In this document: piece by piece, positions 23,932 to 32,406 of the stretch
How positions within the stretch are numbered: position 1 is the first letter of the stretch
Layout of the letters: the number at the start of each line of letters is the position of its first letter
IMG/VR virus record: IMGVR_UViG_3300008262_003739
Location: 1-54,874 of that record
DNA from: a virus
DNA: 54,874 nucleotides
Reading direction: 5' to 3' (one strand)
The notes under the pieces: model-generated
Seen by the model: only the letters and a program-made list of their open reading frames with translations
What the model was told of the DNA's origin: nothing
Database searches by the model: none
Translations under genes and position numbers: made by a program

Positions 23932-25695
23932 TCAACGTCCGTTAGAAATCATTTTTAACATTTCTTCTATTGCAGATGCGTCATCCATCATATCATCACC
24001 CATAACGGTTGATATGATTTTTTTCTTTCTGTTTAAGATGTCGTAGATGGCACCTTCAATTGTATTTTCAAATAAAGGGTAATAAACTGATGTGGAATTT
24101 TTCTGACCAATTCTATGTGAACGGTCTTCGGCTTGTGCGTGTTCAGCGGGTACAAATGATAAGTCATTCATTATTACCGCTTCGGCAGCAGTTAAAGTCA
24201 AACCAACACCCGCGGCTTTCAAGTTACCAACAAATACTTTAATCTTATCGTTAGTCTGAAATTCATCAACAGCATTTTGACGATGAGGTTTTGAACAACT
24301 CCCATCTAAATAAACTGCCGACTTACCAAAATGTTGGTAGATTTGTTGGAGGGTGTCGGTGAAGTTTGTGAATATGATTACTTTTTTACCTTGCTCAATA
24401 ATATTTTCAGCCAACTCAATCGTGTTATTAATTTTTTCCTGAGCAATCACTTTTCTAACCTTCATTAATTTACCAAATTGAATTGTTAATGAATTGGATT
24501 CTTCGGGATTTTGGTCGTACCAATCATAGTATTCACCCATCAATTCTTCATAATCTTTAGATTTTAACCTTAAATAAACGGGTGTGATAATTTTTTCGGG
24601 TAAATCTAAAACCTCTTCTTTTAATCTACGTAAAATGTGTGTTTGAGTTCTTTCTCTTAATTCGTCAAGATTAGTTGCTCCTTGAACATTCCAAACTTTT
24701 CTTTTACCAACATTAAACTGAAAACCATTACAATACCTTTTAGCGTACGCCATCCAATTCATAGCCACAGGACTATCAACAATGTTCAATAAATTATAAT
24801 AATTCATAGGTCGTGATGTCATAGGTGTTCCTGATAACAACCAAACTCTTTCTATTCTTGATATGATGTCATTTACGATTTTAGTTCTTTGAGCTTGTGG
24901 ATTTGAAATCATATGAGCCTCATCCATAATAACTAAATCAAAATTTGTCTTTAGAATTGTTGAGTCGTCTTTCTTCTTAATGTCGTGGAAATTTTTTAAG
25001 ATGTCGTAGTTGATAATTACAAAATCATGTTCATCTGAAAATTTTTTACCTTCTGCAATATATACGGTTCTGTCTGAATAATTTTCAATTTCACGTTGCC
25101 AATTAATTTTTAATGATGCGGGACATATAATTAAAATCTTTTTTGCGCCTGTTTCTAAAGCGGAGATAATTGTTGATGTGGTTTTACCAAGACCCATATC
25201 ATCGGCCAAAATAAACTTTTTATTTCTAACCAACTTTTCAATTGCCTCAATTTGGTGAGTCATTGGCATTCTGTGTTTATACTTACTATAATCTATAACA
25301 ACATTTTTCACTTCGTTATCTTTAACGAGTGCTGATTTTGGCATCCAAAAATCATAAGTTGTGTCACCTGAAAATATTTTACCCCAAATGTGATACGATT
25401 TATCTTTTTCGACCAAAAGCTTTTCAACGTATATTTCAGTCGGTTCCTTGGTATACATTTTATCCTCCATTAATTTTTTACCAAAGTATGAATCCAGTTT
25501 AACCCATTTTTTTGCAACTTTTGGTTGTACGTTATGATAATTAATAATGTATTCAGATTGGGGTCTTGTGGGAACAAAAGACTTACTATTTTGTTTTTTG
25601 TGTTTTAAATTAAGGATGTAATTATTAGACCCTTCATAATTATCTAAAATTAAAAGGGCCTTGGACTCTGGCGTTTTTGATATTGCATCTTCCAT
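23932..25695 (-). CDS. SNF2-family helicase/translocase
   Basis: With the start at ATG 25693-25695 this is a 587-residue superfamily 2 ATPase of the SNF2 type. Motif I is ADDMGLGKTTS (164-174), motif II DEAH (258-261), motif III LSGTP (287-291), and the C-terminal lobe ends with AEDRSHRIGQ (motif VI). The N-terminal 140 residues are a small accessory region with a WGKIFSG strand, like the HARP-type annealing helicases. It probably remodels forks or recombination intermediates, a role served in T4 by UvsW or Dda (inference). An ATG 30 bases upstream would add MFCFIIIHIL, which I reject because it reads through the presumed promoter. Confidence 0.9.
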   Translation of the reverse strand: MEDAISKTPESKALLILDNYEGSNNYILNLKHKKQNSKSFVPTRPQSEYIINYHNVQPKVAKKWVKLDSYFGKKLMEDKMYTKEPTEIYVEKLLVEKDKSYHIWGKIFSGDTTYDFWMPKSALVKDNEVKNVVIDYSKYKHRMPMTHQIEAIEKLVRNKKFILADDMGLGKTTSTIISALETGAKKILIICPASLKINWQREIENYSDRTVYIAEGKKFSDEHDFVIINYDILKNFHDIKKKDDSTILKTNFDLVIMDEAHMISNPQAQRTKIVNDIISRIERVWLLSGTPMTSRPMNYYNLLNIVDSPVAMNWMAYAKRYCNGFQFNVGKRKVWNVQGATNLDELRERTQTHILRRLKEEVLDLPEKIITPVYLRLKSKDYEELMGEYYDWYDQNPEESNSLTIQFGKLMKVRKVIAQEKINNTIELAENIIEQGKKVIIFTNFTDTLQQIYQHFGKSAVYLDGSCSKPHRQNAVDEFQTNDKIKVFVGNLKAAGVGLTLTAAEAVIMNDLSFVPAEHAQAEDRSHRIGQKNSTSVYYPLFENTIEGAIYDILNRKKKIISTVMGDDMMDDASAIEEMLKMISNGR

Positions 25696-25701
25696 TAATA
25701 T

Positions 25702-25758
25702 ATGAATAATAATAAAACAAAACAAAAAATCAATTTTTTAAAATTTTAAAGTATTTAT
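25702..25758. promoter_or_regulatory. Divergent promoter region between the helicase and plus-strand genes
   Basis: The gap between the SNF2 helicase (minus) and the 160-residue gene (plus) has a TATTTAT box on the plus strand at 25752-25758, 12 bases before ATG 25771. A one-mismatch box, TATTCAT, lies on the minus coding strand at 25708-25702, 6 bases from ATG 25695. The rest is A/T-rich with no other structure seen. Confidence 0.4.
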
Positions 25759-25770
25759 AATAAAAATTTT

Positions 25771-26253
25771 ATGAAAAAAATAATAAAACTTACAGAATCT
25801 GATTTAGCAAGAATTGTTATAAATGTTATAAATGAAAATAACAATGAAAAAAAAAGAAGTCATATACTTTTATATAACTGTCTGATGACTAAAACTAATT
25901 GGTATAATAAATCAAATATCAGAAGCGTTGAAAATAAAAATTGGTCAATTATCGAAGGTAGTTTAGAATCGGGCGATAAAGTAGTTTATGCAAGAGAATT
26001 TGTTAACGAAAAATTAAAAAATCGAGAAATAAATTATGGTTCACAACGTTTAAGATGTGAGCGTAAAAACAGTAAAATTAATTGTCAACTTTTAACGTTT
26101 ATGGATGGAGACAAACAGAGTATTTGGCTACTGAACAAAACTTATGTTGGAGATAAAAAATTTATTTGGTACAGTGAAGGTGTTACAACAACATGTGATG
26201 AACTTCAAAAAATTGTAAATGATGAAGCAAATAAAGCACATATTAATGACTAA
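25771..26253 (+). CDS. Protein of unknown function with LTESDL-type N-terminal leader
   Basis: This 160-residue protein starts with the leader MKKIIKLTESDLARIVINVI followed by NE at residues 21-22, an amphipathic helix that ends in I-N-E before an Asn-rich stretch. The rest (about 27-160) is a basic mixed alpha/beta domain with three or four cysteines (LRCERKNSKINCQLLT, TTTCDELQKIV). I cannot name the family. The leader resembles capsid-targeting peptides cut by the T4 prohead protease after [L/I]-x-E (see finding), so it may be packaged in the head. It is a single-gene unit with its own TATTTAT box and a strong terminator behind it. Confidence 0.6.
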   Translation: MKKIIKLTESDLARIVINVINENNNEKKRSHILLYNCLMTKTNWYNKSNIRSVENKNWSIIEGSLESGDKVVYAREFVNEKLKNREINYGSQRLRCERKNSKINCQLLTFMDGDKQSIWLLNKTYVGDKKFIWYSEGVTTTCDELQKIVNDEANKAHIND

Positions 26254-26272
26254 TTTAAAATTAAATTTTTGT

Positions 26273-26296
26273 AACCCACTTTAAAGTGGGTTTTTT
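26273..26296 (+). terminator. Rho-independent terminator
   Basis: AACCCACTTTAAAGTGGGTT is a perfect palindrome (26273-26292) followed by a T-run to 26296. It ends the transcription unit of the 160-residue gene, 20 bases after its stop codon. Confidence 0.9.
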
Positions 26297-26306
26297 GTTT
26301 TATTAG

Positions 26307-26313
26307 TATTTAT
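26307..26313 (+). promoter_or_regulatory. TATTTAT box of the tail operon
   Basis: TAGTATTTATAGTTATG: the box lies 10 bases after the terminator T-run and 4 bases before ATG 26318. With a terminator immediately behind, this gene must have its own promoter here or read-through, which supports promoter function. The start would be close to leaderless. Confidence 0.45.
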
Positions 26314-26317
26314 AGTT

Positions 26318-26833
26318 ATGGCAGAGAATAAAGTTCCAATTACTCGTTTAAATAAGTTTTTTTCTGAACAAGATTTTGATTTGGATATATCTATGGGTGA
26401 CGAATGGTTAGGTGGAGATATGAATTTTACCGTGGTATTATATAGAGTTGATAGACAAAGAACTGTAAATGATGATGTTTATGGTGAAACTTTAGAAGAT
26501 GGTATACAATTTTTACCTCCTGTTGAATTTAAAGGATATGTACAAGTTGAGCAACCTTCTAATGTTGATTACGGGGCATCTAAAATCTCACAAACAGAAC
26601 CAGGTAATATTAAAATTGGTGTTTACCAAAAACAATTAGATGAGTTAGGTATACAGATTTCATATGGTGATTATATTGGTTATTATGAGACTGAAACAAG
26701 AGTTAGGTATTATACAGTTGTAAATGATGGTCGTGTTATTTCGGATAATAAACACACCTATGGTGGTTATAAACCATTCTATCGTTCTATTATTGGGGCA
26801 CCTGTAAATGAAAATGAATTTAGAGGAATATAA
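26318..26833 (+). CDS. Head-tail joining/neck-type protein (gp14-like candidate)
   Basis: This 171-residue protein is a mixed beta protein without catalytic motifs. It begins MAENKVPITRLNKFFSEQDF, then GDMNFTVVLYRVDRQRT, FLPPVEFKGYVQVEQP, and ends GDYIGYYETETRVRYYTVVN and GYKPFYRSIIGAPVNENEFR. The 'YGDYIGY.....rYYtVvndg' segment is typical of head-closure or neck proteins that carry a beta-barrel. It lies 2 bases before the sheath-terminator-like gene and upstream of the sheath, where T4-type phages have neck genes 13-15. The call rests on position plus overall pattern. Confidence 0.5.
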   Translation: MAENKVPITRLNKFFSEQDFDLDISMGDEWLGGDMNFTVVLYRVDRQRTVNDDVYGETLEDGIQFLPPVEFKGYVQVEQPSNVDYGASKISQTEPGNIKIGVYQKQLDELGIQISYGDYIGYYETETRVRYYTVVNDGRVISDNKHTYGGYKPFYRSIIGAPVNENEFRGI

Positions 26834-26835
26834 AA

Positions 26836-27876
26836 ATGGCATTACCTAAAAAAATAAAAAATTATTTACCTTTAACTCCAGAAAAAGTTGGTAGGGAGCG
26901 AAGACAGGAAATGTTAGACGACATTACTGACCAAGGAACCTATTTACCCAAAGGAGTTTTACATGCGGATTTAGATAAAGGTATGTTAGATTTTGTTAAA
27001 GAAACATTAAAATTAGTTGTCGATGAAAAAACAGTACCAACAATTAATAAAATAATAACGAACCAAAACTGGTCACAATTTGTTGAGTCTTGGAATTTTC
27101 AAGATTTAGATAATAACGTGTCGTTACCTTTTATTGCCACTGTTAGACTACCGGAAGTAAAATACGGAACATTTCAAGGAGGTGCCGCAAACATACCAAA
27201 TAGAAGGCAATTTTTTTATTATACTGTACCAACTTGGGACGGTCAAAGAAAAGGCGCTACAGTTTATAAAATCCCTCAACCAGTCCCTGTTGATATTACA
27301 TTTAATGTTAAGTTATTTTGTAATAGGATGAGAGAGCTTAATGATTTTAATAAAATTGTTATGCAAACTTTCACATCAAAACAGGCATACACTCAAATTA
27401 AAGGTCACTATATACCTATAATTATGGAAAGTGTTGGGGATGAGTCGGCAAAAGATTTAGAAAAAAGAAAGTACTACATTGCAAACTATACTTTTATTAT
27501 GAAAGGACTTCTTATAGATGAAGAAGAGTTTCAAATATCACCCGCAATATCAAGGCAGGTCACTATGTTTGAAGTGGATACAAAAGTAAGAGGTAGAAAC
27601 GTAAAACCACAACCCCCAAGACCAAATTATTTTGATTTAAATTTAACTTTTGTTGTTGGGGTAACACAACTAACTGAAGTTTTTAGATATACTGCAGATT
27701 TAAAAGTTGGGGAAATAGATAATGTATCGTCTTATTCTGTTTTTATAAATGGTAATTATGTCGGTGACGATTTAACAACTATACAAATTACTGATGGAGA
27801 TACGTTTTTAATTACTGTAACAAAGATAGACCCAACTAAATCGGCAACCATATATACAACCGCATATTTAGTTTAA
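26836..27876 (+). CDS. Tail sheath terminator/completion protein (gp15-like candidate)
   Basis: This 346-residue protein resembles T4 gp15, which caps the tail tube and sheath and joins the neck. The central stretch PQPVPVDITFNVKLFCNRMR followed by HYIPIIMESVGDES and EKRKYYIANYTFIMKGLLID matches the gp15 order 'npspi..iYeLsiftry...-ip.k..i...s.....-.Rr.iewsltFevnGw..p'. The first 90 residues and the C-terminal 80 residues (a possible Ig-like domain, FRYTADLKVGEIDNVSSYSV) are extra relative to gp15 (272). It is followed on the plus strand, after a minus-strand insert, by the sheath. Confidence 0.6.
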   Translation: MALPKKIKNYLPLTPEKVGRERRQEMLDDITDQGTYLPKGVLHADLDKGMLDFVKETLKLVVDEKTVPTINKIITNQNWSQFVESWNFQDLDNNVSLPFIATVRLPEVKYGTFQGGAANIPNRRQFFYYTVPTWDGQRKGATVYKIPQPVPVDITFNVKLFCNRMRELNDFNKIVMQTFTSKQAYTQIKGHYIPIIMESVGDESAKDLEKRKYYIANYTFIMKGLLIDEEEFQISPAISRQVTMFEVDTKVRGRNVKPQPPRPNYFDLNLTFVVGVTQLTEVFRYTADLKVGEIDNVSSYSVFINGNYVGDDLTTIQITDGDTFLITVTKIDPTKSATIYTTAYLV

Positions 27877-28074
27877 CTACTCCCCATATAAATCTTTTTT
27901 TACTTCACAATTTTTTTTAATTAAATTTTCTAAAAATTTATACATTTTAAGTCCATTTTCTTCGCAGTATTTTTTTAATAAATTATGAGTTTCTTCTGAT
28001 ATTTTTAAGTTTTTTATCTTTTTCATTTTGTAAAAAGTTATAGGTAGAAAAAAGGTAGATTTTTTTCTTACCAT
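27877..28074 (-). CDS. Small ribbon-helix-helix-like protein, antisense in the tail operon
   Basis: Residues 17-60 of this 65-residue frame (KNLKISEETHNLLKKYCEEN, then GLKMYKFLENLIKKNC) follow the ribbon-helix-helix pattern: one strand, then two helices with a turn. Such proteins bind DNA as dimers and often repress operons. The frame may start at ATG 28074, next to a TATTTAT box on its coding strand (28078-28084, 3 bases away), or at ATG 28026, giving 49 residues. It is the only minus-strand gene inside the plus-strand tail module, and its stop abuts the stop of the upstream gene (27876/27877). Confidence 0.55.
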   Translation of the reverse strand: MVRKKSTFFLPITFYKMKKIKNLKISEETHNLLKKYCEENGLKMYKFLENLIKKNCEVKKDLYGE

Positions 28075-28120
28075 TTGATAAATATTATATAAGGGTAAAG
28101 TTTTTTGTGTTTTGACGAGG

Positions 28121-28151
28121 TATTTATATAATAAAATAAAAATTTAAATAC
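28121..28151 (+). promoter_or_regulatory. Tail sheath leader: TATTTAT box plus AAATTTAAATAC element
   Basis: TATTTAT (28121-28127) is followed after 12 bases by AAATTTAAATAC (28140-28151) and after 10 bases by ATG 28162. The same two elements in the same order and nearly the same spacing precede the tail tube gene, so this is likely a shared control region for the two most abundant tail proteins. Confidence 0.5.
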
Positions 28152-28161
28152 TTTTTAAAAC

Positions 28162-29223
28162 ATGGCATCATCTAACAAAGTTTTCGTTTCTCCTGGAGTT
28201 TACACATCTGAAAGAGACTTAACATTTGTTGCACAAAGTGTGGGTGTAACAACATTGGGAGTTGCGGGAGAAACCTTACAAGGACCTGCTTTCGAACCAA
28301 TTTTTATTACAAATTTTGACGAATTCCAAGTTTATTTTGGAGGAACAAGTCCAGAAAAATTTGTAAACACACAAATACCTAAATACGAATTAGCTTATAT
28401 CACTAAAGCATATTTACAACAATCAAATCAACTTTTTGTTACTAGAGTTCTTGGATTATCAGGATACGATGCAGGACCGTCTTGGTCGATTGTCACTATA
28501 GGAAATGTTGACTCATCATCTATTGTTGCAACCGGTAATACTGGACCGGTAAATGTATTATTTACGGGAACAACAGGTACTTCAGCTAATATTACATTAA
28601 CAACAGTACCATCTTCTTTAAACGTTGACGGTAATTTTTATAACACATATACAGAATACAATGGTGGTACATCTTCAGTTGAATCCGATTTAAAAACTTA
28701 CCTTTCTAATCAAGTTAATTTGGCCGGAACATCATCAACAGGTACAACTTCTATGTTTTGGGGTATTGTCAGTGGTGGAACATTTAACCTTGTGACAGGT
28801 GGGTCTATTAATACAGTAACGGCATATACTGAAAACTTTGGTGTTACATCAGCAAGTGGTGGTACATTAAATTCAACCACTAACGATGCTTGGTTCTATG
28901 GGTTATTTAATTACCAAAATAATACGGTAAATACATATTACGGACAAGGTTTTGGTTGTTCTCTTGGTTCACTATCGGGAACTGGTGGTAACTATTCAGG
29001 TTCTGCCAAATTTTACATCACAAACTATTCAGGTACCCCATATACCGAATACGATGACATGGTTGTTGCAACTTTAAGATCAAGAGGGATTACTACTTAT
29101 AGCTCAACACAACATGGTCCAAAATTTGAAGTTACTGGTACAACAGATGTTGCCATGATATGTACAAATACGTATTCAGGTTTCCTCTTTTTGTTGAGGA
29201 GACTTATTCAAGTTTACTTTTAA
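28162..29223 (+). CDS. gp18: Tail sheath protein, N-terminal part (gp18-like), frame broken
   Basis: The 353-residue frame begins MASSNKVFVSPGVYTSERDL, followed by GVTTLGVAGETLQGPAFEPI and FDEFQVYFGG. This is the standard N-terminus of contractile-tail sheath proteins, which form the helical outer tube that contracts at infection. From about residue 100 there is a long Ser/Thr/Gly-rich insertion domain not found in T4 gp18. Homology continues to about residue 340 (DVAMICTNTYSG), after which this frame gives an unrelated tail and stops, while the -1 frame continues the sheath. It starts after a leader shared with the tube gene. See the C-terminal part and the finding on the break. Confidence 0.9.
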   Translation: MASSNKVFVSPGVYTSERDLTFVAQSVGVTTLGVAGETLQGPAFEPIFITNFDEFQVYFGGTSPEKFVNTQIPKYELAYITKAYLQQSNQLFVTRVLGLSGYDAGPSWSIVTIGNVDSSSIVATGNTGPVNVLFTGTTGTSANITLTTVPSSLNVDGNFYNTYTEYNGGTSSVESDLKTYLSNQVNLAGTSSTGTTSMFWGIVSGGTFNLVTGGSINTVTAYTENFGVTSASGGTLNSTTNDAWFYGLFNYQNNTVNTYYGQGFGCSLGSLSGTGGNYSGSAKFYITNYSGTPYTEYDDMVVATLRSRGITTYSSTQHGPKFEVTGTTDVAMICTNTYSGFLFLLRRLIQVYF

Positions 29224-31214
29224 CAGGTTACAGAGCAGGTCAAATTAGAGGTCTATATTGTGACTTAATATCTCTACCTGGTGTTACTGATGTGTCGAGT
29301 CCTGATTATTCAGACTCTTTAGGATTTTATTTAGAACAATATCAAACACCTGAAACACCATACTTGGTTTCTGAACTTAGAGGTAATAAAGTTTACAAAT
29401 TATTTAAATTTGTTTTAATATCTGACGGTAACGCAGCAAACACACAGGTTAAAATGTCAATAGGTAATATATCATTTACTAATGGTACATTTGATGTATT
29501 TATTCGTGATTTCTTTGATAACGACCAAAATGTTAAAGTTATTGAAAGTTTTACTAATTGTTCTATGGATCCATCAAATAACAATTACGTAGCTAACAAG
29601 ATTGGTACATCTAATGGTGAGTATCAGGTTAAATCTAAATACGTAATGTTGGAAATGAGCGATGAAGCACCAATAGATGCATTACCTTGTGGTTTTGAGG
29701 GATATATTTCAAGAGAATATGCTAACGCAACTCCACCTTTTGTAAACTATAAAACTAAATACTACACGGCGGGAGAAACAATTTACAACCCTCCTTTTGG
29801 TTCAAGTTCTGGTGGCGATAATCCTGTAATTTCAAGTGGAGAAAATCCAAGAAAGGCATACTTAGGTATATCAAATATAACGGGTATCGATTATGATTTT
29901 TACCAATATAAAGGAAAACAAATACCGGCAAGTTTGGCGACAGATACTACAGGTATCGCTTGGGGATACTTAACTAAAGGTTTCCACATGGATAGTGGGG
30001 CTACGGTTGTAACAATAGCTAATGGTTACTCTACATCAGGACAATCAGCATTTGAAGTAGGGGTTAGTTCATTTAATTCTGAACCTACAGATGCTTCTAA
30101 CGCATACTATAGATTAAACACTCGTAAATTTACTATATTAGCGTATGGTGGTTTTGATGGTTGGGACATTTATAGAGAATCAAGAACAAATACTGACACA
30201 TACGCTTTAGGTCAAACAGGTTTCAAAAACGGAGCGGCTACTTCAGTAACATATCCTACGGCAACAGGTTGGGGAGCATTTAAAGCAATTTCAGGACCTA
30301 ATCAAGAAAGTTGGGCAAATACTGACTTTTACGCATACAAATGGGGACAGTCAACTTTCGCAAATCCTGAAGCAACAAACATTAATGTATTTGCAACTCC
30401 GGGTATTGATTATGTAAACAATTCTAATTTGGTTGAAGATGCGATTGACATGATTGAGACTGATAGAGCTGATTCTATTTACATTACCACGACCCCTGAC
30501 TTTAATCTGTTCTTACCGACATACCAAGATATCGAAGAGGGGTTAATTTACCCTCAAGAAGTTGTTGATAATTTAGAAAATACAGGAATTGACTCTAACT
30601 ATACGGCAACTTACTACCCGTGGATTTTAACAAGAGACACTGTTAATAATACTCAAATCTATATCCCACCAACTTCTGAAGTTGTTAAGAATTTAGCATT
30701 GACGGATAACATTGCATTCCCTTGGTTCGCATCGGCAGGTTACACAAGAGGTCTTGTAAACGCAATTAGAGCAAGACGTAAGTTAACACAAGATGATAGA
30801 GATACTTTATATAAAGGTAGAGTTAACCCAATCGCAACATTCTCCGATGTAGGTACAGTAATTTGGGGTAACAAAACAATGCAAATTAGAGAATCTGCAC
30901 TTGACAGAATAAACGTAAGAAGATTGTTATTACAAGCACGTAAATTAATTTCAGCAGTGGCAATTAGATTGTTGTTCGAACAAAACGATAACAAAGTAAG
31001 ACAAGACTTCTTGGATTCAGTTAACCCGATCTTGGATTCAATTAGAAGAGATAGAGGTTTAATTGACTTCCGTGTGACAGTTTCAAACACACCTGAAGAT
31101 TTAGATTCAAACACATTAACAGGTAAAATCTTCTTGAAACCTACAAGAGCGTTAGAATATATCGACATCGAGTTTGTGATTACACCAACGGGGGCGTCTT
31201 TCGATAACGTTTAA
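29160..31214 (+). CDS. gp18: Tail sheath protein, C-terminal part (gp18-like), in the -1 frame
   Basis: This 684-residue frame continues the sheath after the break. LFVEETYSSLLLTGYRAGQI is where it picks up, and the conserved sheath C-terminus is complete: NKTMQIRESALDRINVRRLL, SAVAIRLLFEQNDNKVRQDF, GLIDFRVTVSNTPEDLDSN and RALEYIDIEFVITPTG. The ATG at 29160 is only the first start in this frame and has no leader of its own, so I do not believe it is the real beginning. Joined with the N-terminal part the protein would be about 1017 residues, much longer than T4 gp18 (659) because of inserted domains. Confidence 0.85.
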   Translation: MYKYVFRFPLFVEETYSSLLLTGYRAGQIRGLYCDLISLPGVTDVSSPDYSDSLGFYLEQYQTPETPYLVSELRGNKVYKLFKFVLISDGNAANTQVKMSIGNISFTNGTFDVFIRDFFDNDQNVKVIESFTNCSMDPSNNNYVANKIGTSNGEYQVKSKYVMLEMSDEAPIDALPCGFEGYISREYANATPPFVNYKTKYYTAGETIYNPPFGSSSGGDNPVISSGENPRKAYLGISNITGIDYDFYQYKGKQIPASLATDTTGIAWGYLTKGFHMDSGATVVTIANGYSTSGQSAFEVGVSSFNSEPTDASNAYYRLNTRKFTILAYGGFDGWDIYRESRTNTDTYALGQTGFKNGAATSVTYPTATGWGAFKAISGPNQESWANTDFYAYKWGQSTFANPEATNINVFATPGIDYVNNSNLVEDAIDMIETDRADSIYITTTPDFNLFLPTYQDIEEGLIYPQEVVDNLENTGIDSNYTATYYPWILTRDTVNNTQIYIPPTSEVVKNLALTDNIAFPWFASAGYTRGLVNAIRARRKLTQDDRDTLYKGRVNPIATFSDVGTVIWGNKTMQIRESALDRINVRRLLLQARKLISAVAIRLLFEQNDNKVRQDFLDSVNPILDSIRRDRGLIDFRVTVSNTPEDLDSNTLTGKIFLKPTRALEYIDIEFVITPTGASFDNV
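29182..29196 (+). other. Site of the -1 frame change in the sheath gene
   Basis: In frame 0 the codons are TTC CTC TTT TTG TTG. In the -1 frame the end reads CTT TTT GTT GAG. The T-run at 29188-29192 is the most likely place: one more T would restore one frame (reading F-L-F-F-V-E-E). Both frames are open together only from 29160 to 29220. It is not a classical X-XXY-YYZ heptamer (C-TTT-TTG). Confidence 0.6.
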
Positions 31215-31232
31215 TAAAACAATAAAAAATAG

Positions 31233-31258
31233 AGTGGGGGGTAGAAATATCCCCCATT
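31233..31258 (+). terminator. Hairpin after the sheath gene, weak terminator candidate
   Basis: AGTGGGGG (31233-31240) pairs with CCCCCATT (31251-31258) around a 10-base loop: eight pairs including one G-T. The following bases are TATATATTT rather than a clean T-run, so termination may be partial. It separates the sheath from a TATTTAT box. Confidence 0.5.
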
Positions 31259-31261
31259 ATA

Positions 31262-31268
31262 TATTTAT
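31262..31268 (+). promoter_or_regulatory. TATTTAT box before the 45-residue gene
   Basis: TATATTTATAG lies 3 bases after the sheath hairpin and 15 bases before ATG 31284. It would drive the 45-residue and HAD-like genes. Confidence 0.4.
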
Positions 31269-31283
31269 AGAAAAAATAAAGAC

Positions 31284-31421
31284 ATGAAAATAGAGAAAAA
31301 ATTAATAAAAGAATCTTTAGGGTACTCCCAAAAAGGTAAAAAAACGTTTTCTGATAAAAAACAAAACATAATCATTACTGAGTCTCAGTTAGAAAAATTA
31401 TTGGAAAAACTTCAAAAGTAA
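31284..31421 (+). CDS. 45-residue basic protein with ITESQL helix
   Basis: This short frame starts MKIEKKLIKESLGYSQKGKK and ends with a helix NIIITESQLEKLLEKLQK. The ITESQL helix resembles the LTESDL leader of the gene at 25771. The frame has an A-rich leader (AAAAAATAAAGACATG), a promoter-like box 15 bases upstream, and its stop overlaps the next start as TAATG, which argues that it is translated. Function unknown. It could be a small head- or tail-assembly peptide (inference). Confidence 0.5.
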   Translation: MKIEKKLIKESLGYSQKGKKTFSDKKQNIIITESQLEKLLEKLQK

Positions 31422-32296
31422 TGAATGTTAAAAGACACGTTTTAAATTATCTAAAAAATAGAAAACTGAATGAAGGGTTTACTGAAGAAGGAAGACCCGA
31501 CACCAAATATTATGCTTTTGATTGGGACGATAACATTATGTTTATGCCGACCACAATAATATTATTATCAGAAAATGATGAAGAGGTACACATGTCTACT
31601 GAAGATTTTGCAGACCATAGACATGAAATAGGTAAATCTCCATTTAACTATAAGGGGACTGTTGTTATAGGGTATGCAAATAATCCATTTAGAAATTTTA
31701 GAACAGAAGGGGATAAAAGATTTGTTATAGATACAATGTTAGCCAAACCAGGACCATCTTGGAATGACTTTGTTGAATGTGTTAATGGGGGTTCAATTTT
31801 TGCTATTATAACTGCAAGGGGTCATAATCCTAAAGCGTTAAGAGAAGCGGTTTTTAATCTTATTATGAGTAACCATATGGGTATTAATAGTAATGTATTG
31901 GCAGAAAACCTTAGAAAATATCGTAACCTATATGATAATATTAACGATGATAACAAAAAGATTAAATCATTAACCAAACAAGACTTAAACGACTATTTAG
32001 ATTTGTGTAGGTTTGAACCCGTTACTTTTGGTGAAGGAGATGCTGCGAATCCTGAAGAAGGTAAAATTAAAGCAATGAGGTCTTTTATTAATTATTGTAA
32101 AGAGATGGCTTCGGAGATAGGTCAGAAAGCTTTCTTTAAGAACGATGTTTCAAATAATGAAATTGAACCAATTATAGGGTTTTCTGACGATGACCCAAGA
32201 AATATAGAAATGATGAAAGGGTTTTTAGAAAAAGAATATGAAAAAAATCCAGTAAGAACTTATTTAACAAAAGGAGGAAATAAAAAAGAATTTTAA
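31421..32296 (+). CDS. HAD-superfamily hydrolase-like protein
   Basis: This 291-residue protein has the HAD motifs in order: FDWDDNI with D34 and D36 (nucleophile and acid/base), IFAIITARGHNP (motif II Thr), a basic region with conserved lysines, and IIGFSDDDPRNIEMM (motif IV acidic cluster). The segment between is helical and could be a cap. It probably removes phosphate from a nucleotide or nucleic-acid end, as T4 polynucleotide kinase-phosphatase does, but the substrate is unknown. The first 18 residues (MNVKRHVLNYLKNRKLNE) are a basic helix ending in L-N-E before Gly, matching the T4 prohead-protease site, so it may enter the head. Confidence 0.75.
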   Translation: MNVKRHVLNYLKNRKLNEGFTEEGRPDTKYYAFDWDDNIMFMPTTIILLSENDEEVHMSTEDFADHRHEIGKSPFNYKGTVVIGYANNPFRNFRTEGDKRFVIDTMLAKPGPSWNDFVECVNGGSIFAIITARGHNPKALREAVFNLIMSNHMGINSNVLAENLRKYRNLYDNINDDNKKIKSLTKQDLNDYLDLCRFEPVTFGEGDAANPEEGKIKAMRSFINYCKEMASEIGQKAFFKNDVSNNEIEPIIGFSDDDPRNIEMMKGFLEKEYEKNPVRTYLTKGGNKKEF

Positions 32297-32304
32297 TAAT
32301 TATT

Positions 32305-32391
32305 ATGTTCTGGTCTAGTAATAGAATATTTGAAAGAAATTTAGAAGTAAATAGAAAAAAATTAAATACGATATATTTATTAGAAAAATAA
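32305..32391 (+). CDS. Possible 28-residue peptide
   Basis: An ATG frame (MFWSSNRIFERNLEVNRKKL) fills most of the 117-base gap between the HAD-like gene and the tube gene. It has an A/T leader but overlaps the tube promoter box at its end. There is no other support; it could be chance. Confidence 0.2.
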   Translation: MFWSSNRIFERNLEVNRKKLNTIYLLEK

Positions 32392-32406
32392 AAGAAATTT
32401 AAATAC
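32374..32406 (+). promoter_or_regulatory. Tail tube leader: TATTTAT box plus AAATTTAAATAC element
   Basis: TATTTAT (32374-32380) is followed after 14 bases by AAATTTAAATAC (32395-32406) and after 7 bases by ATG 32414. The 12-base element is identical to that in the sheath leader, where the spacings are 12 and 10 bases. Confidence 0.5.

Noticed and set aside
25696-25725. Earlier start for the SNF2 helicase (MFCFIIIHIL)
   Set aside because: It reads through the promoter-like region, and the hydrophobic stretch is too short for a signal and unlike the family.
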